This document shows positions 1 to 5,915 of a stretch of 17,696 bases of DNA, in pieces. How positions within the stretch are numbered: the stretch's first letter is position 1; the number at the start of each line of letters is the position of its first letter. Source of the DNA: Candidatus Krumholzibacteriia bacterium (GTDB lineage: Bacteria > Krumholzibacteriota > Krumholzibacteriia > LZORAL124-64-63); contig JACZKN010000049.1 in assembly GCA_014859985.1 (NCBI GenBank), positions 1 to 17,696 on the forward strand. The letters are read 5' to 3'. Below the pieces are notes generated by a model. It saw nothing but the letters and a program-made list of their open reading frames with translations, was not told the origin of the DNA and did no database searches. Both the position numbers and the translations under genes were made by a program.

Positions 1-436
1 CGCCCGCCACGCCGCCCGCGCCGGCGCCGGCCCCCGCGGCCCGGGATACCGAGATCGCCGACACCGAAAGGTGCGACAGGTAGGTGACCGGGGGATCCAT
101 GCGGCCGGGGCAGGCCCCGTGCAGGGGCACCGCGCCCAGCAGGGTGCGCACCCGTTCGAAGCCCAGGCCGCGGATCACCGGTTCGGTGCCGCTGGTGGCG
201 CGGCGCACCATGGCCAGGCCCGGCAGCCACTCGAGGGCCTCGCCCAGGTTGCCGTCACCGTGCTCGGCGAGCCAGCCCGCGGGCACGGCGCCGCCGCTCC
301 AGGTGCCGGGCGACGCCGTGACCGTCAGGTCCGGCACGATGGTGCGGACGGTGTCGGGTGCGGTGGTGGCGGCGGCCCCGCTCAGGGCGAGGCTGAGGGC
401 GAGGCAGGCAGGCAGGATTCCCATGACGGCAGGCAT
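1..436 (-). CDS. TonB-dependent outer-membrane receptor, plug domain, copper-receptor-like (partial)
   Basis: Only the N-terminal 145 or so residues are present; the gene runs off the left edge. The start is ATG at 436, with GGAGGA five bases upstream on the minus strand; a second in-frame ATG at 424 lacks this site. A signal peptide (residues 1 to about 23, hydrophobic LPACLALSLALSGAAA) is followed by a plug domain: LTVTASPGTWS, then an LGEALEWLPGL stretch, then PVIRGLGFERVRTLLGAVPL. That is the usual order in TonB-dependent receptors. The segment HGACPGRMDPPVTYL resembles the OprC/NosA-type copper receptor signature G-A-C-x-x-R-M-D-P-P. Its C-x-x-x-M spacing matches the first half of the copper site described for OprC. 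I therefore infer outer-membrane copper uptake, but the beta-barrel with the second half of such a site lies outside the window. The TonB box is not obvious. A promoter lies at 488-515. Confidence 0.72.
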   Translation of the reverse strand, partial: MPAVMGILPACLALSLALSGAAATTAPDTVRTIVPDLTVTASPGTWSGGAVPAGWLAEHGDGNLGEALEWLPGLAMVRRATSGTEPVIRGLGFERVRTLLGAVPLHGACPGRMDPPVTYLSHLSVSAISVSRAAGAGAGAGGVAG

Positions 437-487
437 AGCGTCCTCCGCAATCCGTCCAGCGGCTTTCCGGGCAACGACTCCCGTCGC

Positions 488-515
488 ATGATAGCGGCCC
501 TCCCTGCCGTCTCAA
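488..515 (-). promoter_or_regulatory. Sigma-70-like promoter for the TonB receptor gene
   Basis: On the minus strand, TTGAGA (515-510) and TATCAT (493-488) are separated by 16 bases, ten of twelve consensus positions. Transcription would start near 481, giving a leader of about 45 bases before the ATG at 436. It is one of the best-matching promoters in the window. Confidence 0.55.
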
Positions 516-536
516 CCCACTGTATTGGTGTGGATT
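514..536. promoter_or_regulatory. Imperfect inverted repeat at the -35 region, possible operator
   Basis: AACCCAC (514-520) and GTGGATT (530-536) form a 7-base inverted repeat with one mismatch around a 9-base centre. The site touches the -35 box of the receptor promoter and overlaps the stop codon of the upstream transporter gene. A regulator binding here could control the receptor. I do not recognise the motif as a known metalloregulator site. Confidence 0.3.
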
Positions 537-1830
537 AGTTGCGCGCCGGCCCGCCGCCCATGCTCCGCAGCAGCCACAGGTTGGCTGCCAGCCGGCCCAC
601 CAGGTAGGCCGTGGCCGCCGCCGTGGCGCCCACCCAGTCCCAGCCGCCGACGGTCACCAGCAGCACCACCGCGATGCCCGTGACCTCGACCACCGACGCC
701 CAGGTGATGGGCCCGGTCGTCCGCCGCGCTACCAGCAGCGAGCGCTGCAAGGACAGCAGCACGCTCAACGCCGGCATGACCACGATGATGCGCAGGGGCA
801 GGTGGGCGACGGCCGCCAGCTCGGGCGACAGCCCCGACACCCGCACCAGCCACACATCCACCAGGGGCGTCAGGGCGATGGCCGCCAGCCCCGCCGTGGC
901 CAGCACCCCCAGCAGCGCGGCGAACTGCTTTACCCGCGCCAGGTTGTCCCAGGAGCGGCCCAGCAGCGCGATGGCCACCTCCTGGTAGCTGAGCCCCGGC
1001 GTGCGGAAGACGAACACCAGCGCGTTGATCACCGGCAGCACCGCCAGCGACTCGACCGGGCTGCGCGCCTTGACCATGAAGAACGTCACCAGCGGCTGCA
1101 CCGCCAGGGCGATGGTGGAGGTCAGGGCCAGGGGACGATAGAAGCGGTGGATGTCGCCCCAGGTGGGCGGCGCGGCGCCGGGCGTGCGCAGGAGTTCGCG
1201 CACGGTGCCGGCGGCCATCAACCGGCTGGCCAACGCTTCGGCCAGGACGCCGGCCGACAGGGCGCAGGCGCCGACCGCCGCACCCGGCAGCTCGCCCGTG
1301 GCACGGGCCGTGATGGTGGTCCCGACCATCGCGGCCAGCCGCACCACCGTGCCCCAGGCCACCCGCCGGGTCAGCCCCGCGCGGATCAGCAGCCCCTGGC
1401 AGAAGCGCCGGTAGCCGATGGCCGCCGGCCAGGGCAAGAGCAGCAGCAACGAGCGGTGGGCCAGGTCGGCCACCGTGGGGTCCAGGCCGATCAGCCGGCG
1501 GGCCACCAGGTCCCAGACCGGCGGCAGCAGCAGCACCACCATCGCCGCGGTGATGCCGCCGTTGAGCCACCAGAGGAACGCCCGCAGGCGGCGGTAGCTC
1601 TCGGCGCCGTCGACCAGGGCGGTCGCGGCGCTCATCATCATGATCACCGGCGCCTCAACGATGATCGCCAGGGCGAAGGCCACGCCGTAGGCCGCCAGGT
1701 TGAACGTGGGCTCGGGCAGGCGGGCGATGACCGCGGCCAGGAAGGGGCCCTCCACGGCCATCATCAGCCAGGTGGCCTGCAAGGGCAGCCAGAAGCGCAC
1801 CAGGCGCGGCAGGGAGATCGGCGTGGTCAT
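535..1830 (-). CDS. ANKH/MATE-like multi-pass membrane transporter
   Basis: This is a protein of 431 residues with about twelve hydrophobic segments and no signal peptide, in the style of the MOP (MATE/flippase) superfamily. Features recalling the ANKH (progressive ankylosis) transporter include an early RFWLPL, a second-half restart FYRPLALTSTIALAVQPLV, a PLRI-x4-P motif near residue 350 and a late GATAAATAYLVG. The substrate is unknown. Animal ANKH exports ATP, citrate or pyrophosphate, but that cannot be transferred to this protein. The start chosen is ATG at 1830, immediately before the conserved N-terminus; a GTG at 1887 would add 19 residues unlike a transporter N-terminus. There is no Shine-Dalgarno sequence before either start, and a weak -10 box seven bases upstream suggests a leaderless mRNA. 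It lies upstream of the TonB receptor on the same strand, but that gene has its own promoter. Confidence 0.7.
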   Translation of the reverse strand: MTTPISLPRLVRFWLPLQATWLMMAVEGPFLAAVIARLPEPTFNLAAYGVAFALAIIVEAPVIMMMSAATALVDGAESYRRLRAFLWWLNGGITAAMVVLLLPPVWDLVARRLIGLDPTVADLAHRSLLLLLPWPAAIGYRRFCQGLLIRAGLTRRVAWGTVVRLAAMVGTTITARATGELPGAAVGACALSAGVLAEALASRLMAAGTVRELLRTPGAAPPTWGDIHRFYRPLALTSTIALAVQPLVTFFMVKARSPVESLAVLPVINALVFVFRTPGLSYQEVAIALLGRSWDNLARVKQFAALLGVLATAGLAAIALTPLVDVWLVRVSGLSPELAAVAHLPLRIIVVMPALSVLLSLQRSLLVARRTTGPITWASVVEVTGIAVVLLVTVGGWDWVGATAAATAYLVGRLAANLWLLRSMGGGPARN

Positions 1831-1837
1831 GGCGGCG

Positions 1838-1866
1838 AAGGTAACGCCGGTCCGGACCGCCGCCAA
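1838..1866 (-). promoter_or_regulatory. Weak candidate promoter for the ANKH/MATE-like gene (leaderless)
   Basis: On the minus strand, TTGGCG (1866-1861) and TACCTT (1843-1838) are 17 bases apart, and the -10 box ends seven bases before the ATG at 1830. This would start transcription at the initiation codon, which fits the missing Shine-Dalgarno sequence. The hexamers match consensus poorly (seven of twelve). Confidence 0.22.
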
Positions 1867-2002
1867 GGCGGGGCGAACATCCGGCACGGCCGGCGGGTAA
1901 ACGGGGCTGCAACCGACACGACCCGGCTGCGTATGGTCGAGCCGTGACTAGGGGGGCAGGCCCCGCACCGCACCCCGGGGGCCATCGCGAAAGGAAGACC
2001 GG

Positions 2003-3238
2003 ATGGAAACGAGAATGAGGAAGGCCGGGCTCGCCCTGTCCGTGCTGCTGATTCTGCCGGGCACGGGTGCCTTGGCCGGCGAGGTCGTCAAGGACGGCGT
2101 GCTGCACATCGAGAACGGCGCCGAACCCGCCAAGGGGCGGCGCACCGTGCAGCTGCAGGAGCAGTGGCGGGTGGGCGGCGAGGATGGGGAGGATTTCTTC
2201 GGGCTGATCAGCCAGCTGGTCGTCGGCGACGACGGCACGATCTACCTGCTGGACACGCGCCTGTCCGAGGTGGCGGTGTACTCGCCCGCGGGCGAGCGCC
2301 TGGGCACCCTCAGCCGCGAGGGCGAGGGGCCCGGCGAGTCGCGCATGCCGGCCAACCTGCTGTTCCTGCCCGACGGCTCGCTGGGGCTGCTGCAGATCTT
2401 CCCGGGGCGCATCGTCAAGGTGGGCCTGGACGGCTCGCCCCAGGGCGTCGTGGATTTCGGCGACAGGACCGAGGGCGGGTTCCTGCAGCTCTTCGACTGC
2501 GCCACCCAGGGCGACCGCCTGGTGGTCTCCGGCGAGCAGATCCGCCAGAACCCGCCGACGGGCCAGATCCGCACCAGCTTCGCCGCGGCCTACGGCCTCG
2601 ACGGCAAGGAGCTGGTCAAGTACGAGGCGCACCAGCGCGAACTGGACTTCACCCAGTTCAACTGGGTCGAGGACGAGCTCCAGCAGATCGATTTCCGCAA
2701 GTCGGCCGTGGGGCGGGACGGCCGGGTCTACCTCGCCGGCAGCCGCAACGCCTACCGCATCGCGGTGTACAAGCCCGACGGCACGCCCGACCGGGTGATC
2801 ACGCGGCCGTACCAGCACCGCGAACGCGAGGCCAAGGAGATCGAGCGCCTCGAGACGACCCTCAAGACCCAGCTGGCCCAGCTGCCGGGCGCCAAGTGGT
2901 CCATCTCGAAGACCGAGCCCGACATCGGCGCCCTGCGCATCGGGCCGGACGGCAACCTGTGGGTCGAGACCAGCCGCGGCGGCGTCGACCAGCCCGCGGG
3001 CGTCTTCTACACCTGGGACGTGTTCGACCCGGACGGGCACTTCGTCGAGCAGGTCTCGGCCGCCTGCCCCGGCGACGGCAGGAAGGACATGATGATCTGG
3101 ACCGGTGACGGGGCCATCCAGGTGACCGGTTTCATGGACGCCGTGCAGTCGCTGCAGTCCGGCGGCGCCGGGGCGGCCGAGGACGACGCCGAGGCCGCGC
3201 CCATGGAGGTCATCTGCTACCGGATATCCGGCAAGTAG
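2003..3238 (+). CDS. Secreted six-bladed beta-propeller protein
   Basis: The protein has 411 residues. A signal peptide occupies residues 1 to about 25 (cleavage after GALA). It is followed by repeated propeller blades of the NHL/6-bladed type: GDDGTIYLLDTRLSEVAVYSP (about 75-95), LPDGSLGLLQIFPGRIVKV (122-140), GRDGRVYLAGSRNAYRIAVY and GPDGNLWVETSRGG. Each has the D-G-x-[IVL]-[YW]-[VL] core and a following line describing a 'current value'. The start ATG at 2003 has AAAGGAAG five bases upstream. Such proteins are usually exported to periplasm, envelope or outside and act as binding scaffolds; no catalytic motif is visible and no partner is known. Its stop codon directly abuts the next start (TAGATG), so it heads a likely operon with the yciH-like and tag genes. 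Confidence 0.75.
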   Translation: METRMRKAGLALSVLLILPGTGALAGEVVKDGVLHIENGAEPAKGRRTVQLQEQWRVGGEDGEDFFGLISQLVVGDDGTIYLLDTRLSEVAVYSPAGERLGTLSREGEGPGESRMPANLLFLPDGSLGLLQIFPGRIVKVGLDGSPQGVVDFGDRTEGGFLQLFDCATQGDRLVVSGEQIRQNPPTGQIRTSFAAAYGLDGKELVKYEAHQRELDFTQFNWVEDELQQIDFRKSAVGRDGRVYLAGSRNAYRIAVYKPDGTPDRVITRPYQHREREAKEIERLETTLKTQLAQLPGAKWSISKTEPDIGALRIGPDGNLWVETSRGGVDQPAGVFYTWDVFDPDGHFVEQVSAACPGDGRKDMMIWTGDGAIQVTGFMDAVQSLQSGGAGAAEDDAEAAPMEVICYRISGK

Positions 3239-3604
3239 ATGGGCGCGAAGAAGCACGACGATCGTGGCCTGGTCTGGTCCAGCGAGGGCGGCACCCTGTG
3301 CCCCGGCTGTGGACGTCCGCTCGCCGCCTGCACCTGCCGGCGCCCCGCCGCCGCGCCCCCGGGGGACGGCGTCGTGCGCATCTTCCATGAGACCAAGGGA
3401 CGCAAGGGCAAGACCGTGACCGTGGTGCGGGGCCTGGACCCGGACCCGGCGGCCCTGGACGAACTGGCGCGGGAGCTCAAGCGCGCCTGCGGCACCGGGG
3501 GCAGCGTCAAGGACGGGGCGGTGGAGATCCAGGGGGACCAGCGGGAGAAGGTGGCCCAGCTGCTGCGCGGGCGCGGCCTGACGGTCAAGCTGGCCGGGGG
3601 CTGA
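3239..3604 (+). CDS. yciH: YciH-type translation factor (SUI1/eIF1 family)
   Basis: The protein has 121 residues. The SUI1 domain fills residues 45 to 119: GDGVVRIFHETKGRKGKTVT, an acidic linker, LARELKRACGTGGSVKDGAVEIQGDQREKV, and the family-typical end VKLAGG. E. coli YciH is about 108 residues and very similar over this domain. It is thought to act on the ribosome and influence start-site choice, without being essential. The N-terminal part has C21-P-G-C24 and C31-T-C33, a small zinc-knuckle-like element absent from E. coli YciH but, to my knowledge, common in other bacteria. The ATG follows the propeller stop with no spacer and no clear Shine-Dalgarno sequence, so translation probably depends on ribosomes finishing the upstream gene. 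Confidence 0.9.
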   Translation: MGAKKHDDRGLVWSSEGGTLCPGCGRPLAACTCRRPAAAPPGDGVVRIFHETKGRKGKTVTVVRGLDPDPAALDELARELKRACGTGGSVKDGAVEIQGDQREKVAQLLRGRGLTVKLAGG

Positions 3605-3639
3605 CGGACCGATCTTACTTCGACCAGGGAGACACCGCG

Positions 3640-4212
3640 ATGCAGCGCTGCGGCTGGGCCCGGGGCCCCTCGCCCCACTACGAGGCCTACCACGACCGGG
3701 AGTGGGGCGTGCCCGTGCACGACGACCGCCTGCTCTTCGAGTTCCTGATCCTCGAAGGGGCCCAGGCCGGGCTGAGCTGGGCCACGATCCTCAACAAGCG
3801 CGCGCGCTACCGCGAGGTCTACGACGGCTTCGACCCGGCCAAGGTGGCGCGGTACGACGCGAGGAAGGTCGCCGCGCTGCTGGCGGACCCGGGCATCGTG
3901 CGCAACCGGCTGAAGGTGGCGGCCTCCATCGCCAACGCGCAGGCATTCCTGGCGGTGCAGCGCGAGTTCGGCAGCTTCGACGCCTACGTCTGGGGCTTCG
4001 TCGGCGGCCGGCCGCGGCAGAACCACCGGCGGCGCCTGGCCGACGTCCCGGCCCGCACGCCCGAGTCCGACGCCCTGAGCCGGGACCTGAAGCGCCGCGG
4101 CTTCAAGTTCGTCGGCAGCACCATCTGCTACGCCTTCATGCAGGCCGTCGGCCTGGTCAACGACCACGAGGTCGGCTGTTTCCGGCACGACGAGATCAAG
4201 GCCCTCGGCTGA
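3640..4212 (+). CDS. tag: DNA-3-methyladenine glycosylase I
   Basis: The enzyme has 190 residues, close to E. coli Tag (187). It removes 3-methyladenine from alkylated DNA, starting base excision repair in the cytoplasm. The sequence starts MQRCGWA and carries the family's zinc-binding residues C4, H18, H176 and C180. E39, in LEGAQAGLSW, is the catalytic acid, and the helix-hairpin region follows (WATILNKRARYREVYDGFDP). The end NDHEVGCFRH is diagnostic. AGGGAGA lies nine bases before the ATG at 3640. It follows the yciH-like gene by 35 bases on the same strand, so probably shares its transcript. The stop codon overlaps a Fur-box-like site of the sodB promoter. Confidence 0.95.
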   Translation: MQRCGWARGPSPHYEAYHDREWGVPVHDDRLLFEFLILEGAQAGLSWATILNKRARYREVYDGFDPAKVARYDARKVAALLADPGIVRNRLKVAASIANAQAFLAVQREFGSFDAYVWGFVGGRPRQNHRRRLADVPARTPESDALSRDLKRRGFKFVGSTICYAFMQAVGLVNDHEVGCFRHDEIKALG

Positions 4213-4224
4213 TTGCGATTATCA
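4210..4224 (+). promoter_or_regulatory. Fur-box-like site overlapping the sodB promoter
   Basis: TGATTGCGATTATCA matches 11 of the 14 informative positions of the 7-1-7 Fur consensus TGATAAT-N-ATTATCA; the right half-site is perfect. It overlaps the -35 box of the sodB promoter and the tag stop codon. A Fur-family repressor bound here would block polymerase. The site is read by eye, and AT-rich promoter DNA can mimic Fur boxes. Confidence 0.3.
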
Positions 4225-4240
4225 CGATCGGAATTATGCT
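4213..4240 (+). promoter_or_regulatory. Candidate sodB promoter
   Basis: TTGCGA (4213-4218) and TATGCT (4235-4240) are separated by 16 bases in an AT-rich patch directly after the tag stop codon. Transcription would start near 4247, with a leader of about 56 bases. ATCACG (4221-4226) and CGTGAT (4247-4252) form an inverted repeat flanking the -10 box. Confidence 0.45.
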
Positions 4241-4302
4241 GTGGCGCGTGATCGTCGTTGCGCGGCGAGAGCCGCCCGGACCCGCACGAAAAGAGGAACG
4301 CC

Positions 4303-4884
4303 ATGGCCCACACGCTTCCCGAGCTGCCGTACGCGAAGAACGCGCTGGAGCCCCACATCTCCGCCGAGACCCTGGAATTCCACCACGACAAGCACCACGC
4401 GGCGTACGTCAACAACCTGAACAAGCTGATCCCCGGGACCGAGTTCGAGAACATGAGTCTCGAGGAGATCGTCAAGCATGCCCCGGCCGGCGGCATCTTC
4501 AACAACGCGGCCCAGGTCTGGAACCACACCTTCTACTTCAACGGCCTCGGCCCCAAGGGCGGTGGCGCCCCCACCGGCGACCTGGCCAAGGCCATCGACA
4601 AGGCCTTCGGCAGCTTCGCCGTGTTCAAGGAGAAGTTCAGCAACGCGGCCGCCACCAACTTCGGCTCGGGCTGGACCTGGCTGGTGAAGAACAAGTCCGG
4701 CGGGCTGGAGATCCTCAACACCCACGACGCCGACAGCGCCATCAAGACGGCCGTGCCGATCCTGACCATCGACGTCTGGGAGCACGCCTACTACATCGAC
4801 AAGCGCAACGCGCGGCCGGCCTACATCGACAGCTGGTGGCACGTCGTGAACTGGGATTTCGCGGCGAAGAACTTCGGTGGCTGA
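4303..4884 (+). CDS. sodB: Iron superoxide dismutase
   Basis: The protein has 193 residues, the same length as E. coli SodB, and should convert superoxide to oxygen and hydrogen peroxide in the cytoplasm (no signal peptide). Metal ligands are H27 (LEFHHDKHH), H75 (QVWNHTFYF), D157 and H161 (DVWEHAYYIDKRNARPAYI). Q71 in NNAAQVWNH is the position that distinguishes iron enzymes from manganese ones, where glycine stands there. I choose ATG 4303 because GAGGAA lies just upstream and the product starts in register with the family (MAHTLPELPYAKNALEPHIS); the in-frame ATG at 4258 would add 15 residues not seen in the family. It has its own promoter at 4213-4240 with a Fur-like site and ends before a bidirectional terminator. 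Confidence 0.96.
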   Translation: MAHTLPELPYAKNALEPHISAETLEFHHDKHHAAYVNNLNKLIPGTEFENMSLEEIVKHAPAGGIFNNAAQVWNHTFYFNGLGPKGGGAPTGDLAKAIDKAFGSFAVFKEKFSNAAATNFGSGWTWLVKNKSGGLEILNTHDADSAIKTAVPILTIDVWEHAYYIDKRNARPAYIDSWWHVVNWDFAAKNFGG

Positions 4885-4918
4885 TCCGGCCACGCCGGTG
4901 CCCTGCCGGGACGACGCA

Positions 4919-4942
4919 CGGCGGCCCCGTCCGGGGCCGCCG
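4919..4942. terminator. GC-rich hairpin between convergent genes
   Basis: A perfect 11-base-pair stem (CGGCGGCCCCG with its complement) closes a two-base loop (TC). It lies 35 bases after the sodB stop and 20 bases beyond the VanZ-like stop on the other strand. There is only a short T-run on the plus side (GTTTCT). It probably ends transcription in both directions. Confidence 0.65.
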
Positions 4943-4961
4943 CCGTTTCTGGCGGTCGGCC

Positions 4962-5915
4962 TCAGCGCAGCCGGATGTCGTCGATCTGGAGGCTCAGGGT
5001 GTCCTGCGGCCCGGGCAGGAAGACCGCCAGCGCCAGGACGTCCGCCAGTTCGAAGGGTCGGTCGGTCCAGCGGGTCGTGCGCCCGACCAGCGGCAGCGTG
5101 AAGGTGGTCCACGCGCGGGTGGCGTGGAAGGCCGCGTCCAGCCAGTCGTCGTCGCGCAGGCCCCGGAAGTCGTCCAGCCGCACCCCGAAGCGCACGCTGT
5201 CGCGGTCGGCGGCGGTGTGGCGGACGGACAGTTCCAGCGCCGTGTAGCCGGTCCAGTCGTAGGGGAAGCGGCGCATGTTGGCGCCGGGCCAGCTCTGGCC
5301 CGGGAAGCCGGTGATGCGCAGCCCCCGCTCTCCCGAGCGGGCGGCCGAGGGCACGACGGCGATCCTGGCGTCGTGGTTGTCGCCCCACAGGTACCGGGCG
5401 TGCGCCGACTCGAAGTCCTCGAGCACGGGGAACCGGGCTTTGGCGTCGGCGGCGGCCTGCAGGCGGGGAGGCAGTTCGCGCAACTGCACCAGCGCCGTGA
5501 CCACCAGCGCTCCCAGCAGCACCAGGCCCGCCGGGCGCCGGTAGGCGCGCCACCAGACCCAGCCCGTGGCCATGCCCACGCCCATCAGGTCCAGCATCCA
5601 GTCGTGCCACAGGGCGCTGCGTCCCACCAGCTCCTGCACAAGTTCGATGGCGCCGCCCAGCAGCGCCGCGGCCACGGCAGCCGGCAGCAGGTGCCCGCGC
5701 AGGGGACCCTTCCAGTAGAGCAGCAGCGTGATCGCCGCCGGCACCACGATGTGCAGGCGGTCGCCGAGGGTGGCGATCAGCAGGTTGTGTTGCAGCACCG
5801 CCGGGATGGGCAGGAAGAACGGCACGACCAGGACGGCCATCAGCACGGCCCAGGTCTGCCAGCGGGCCAGCAGCCGCGGCGGCGGCCAGGCGGGGTCGCG
5901 GGGCACGATCCGCAT
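4962..5915 (-). CDS. VanZ-like membrane protein with a C-terminal carbohydrate-binding-like domain
   Basis: The protein has 317 residues. The N-terminal half has about five membrane segments with VanZ-like features: GDRLHIVVPAAITLLLY near residue 51 and an E-x2-Q ... R-x4-HDWMLDLMGVGMATG block near 90-120. The C-terminal half (about 165-317) is soluble. It starts FPVLEDFESAHARYLWGDN and ends TLSLQIDDIRLR, the layout of CBM11/CIA30-like galactose-binding beta-sandwiches. It should face the periplasm or outside and bind sugar or another ligand; that is inference. The start ATG at 5915 overlaps the glycosyltransferase stop by one base (TGATG), so the two genes are translationally coupled and likely act together on an envelope polysaccharide or glycolipid. 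A much longer in-frame reading upstream is a shadow of the glycosyltransferase gene. Confidence 0.75.
   Translation of the reverse strand: MRIVPRDPAWPPPRLLARWQTWAVLMAVLVVPFFLPIPAVLQHNLLIATLGDRLHIVVPAAITLLLYWKGPLRGHLLPAAVAAALLGGAIELVQELVGRSALWHDWMLDLMGVGMATGWVWWRAYRRPAGLVLLGALVVTALVQLRELPPRLQAAADAKARFPVLEDFESAHARYLWGDNHDARIAVVPSAARSGERGLRITGFPGQSWPGANMRRFPYDWTGYTALELSVRHTAADRDSVRFGVRLDDFRGLRDDDWLDAAFHATRAWTTFTLPLVGRTTRWTDRPFELADVLALAVFLPGPQDTLSLQIDDIRLR

Noticed and set aside
71..538. Plus-strand open frames opposite the TonB receptor
   Set aside because: No ribosome site or domain, while the minus strand gives a signal peptide and a plug domain.
1655..3388. A 577-codon open frame on the minus strand opposite the propeller and YciH genes
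   Set aside because: It is a GC-rich shadow frame: Ala/Gly/Arg/Leu-rich, no domain or ribosome site, and it covers two well-supported opposite-strand genes and part of the transporter.
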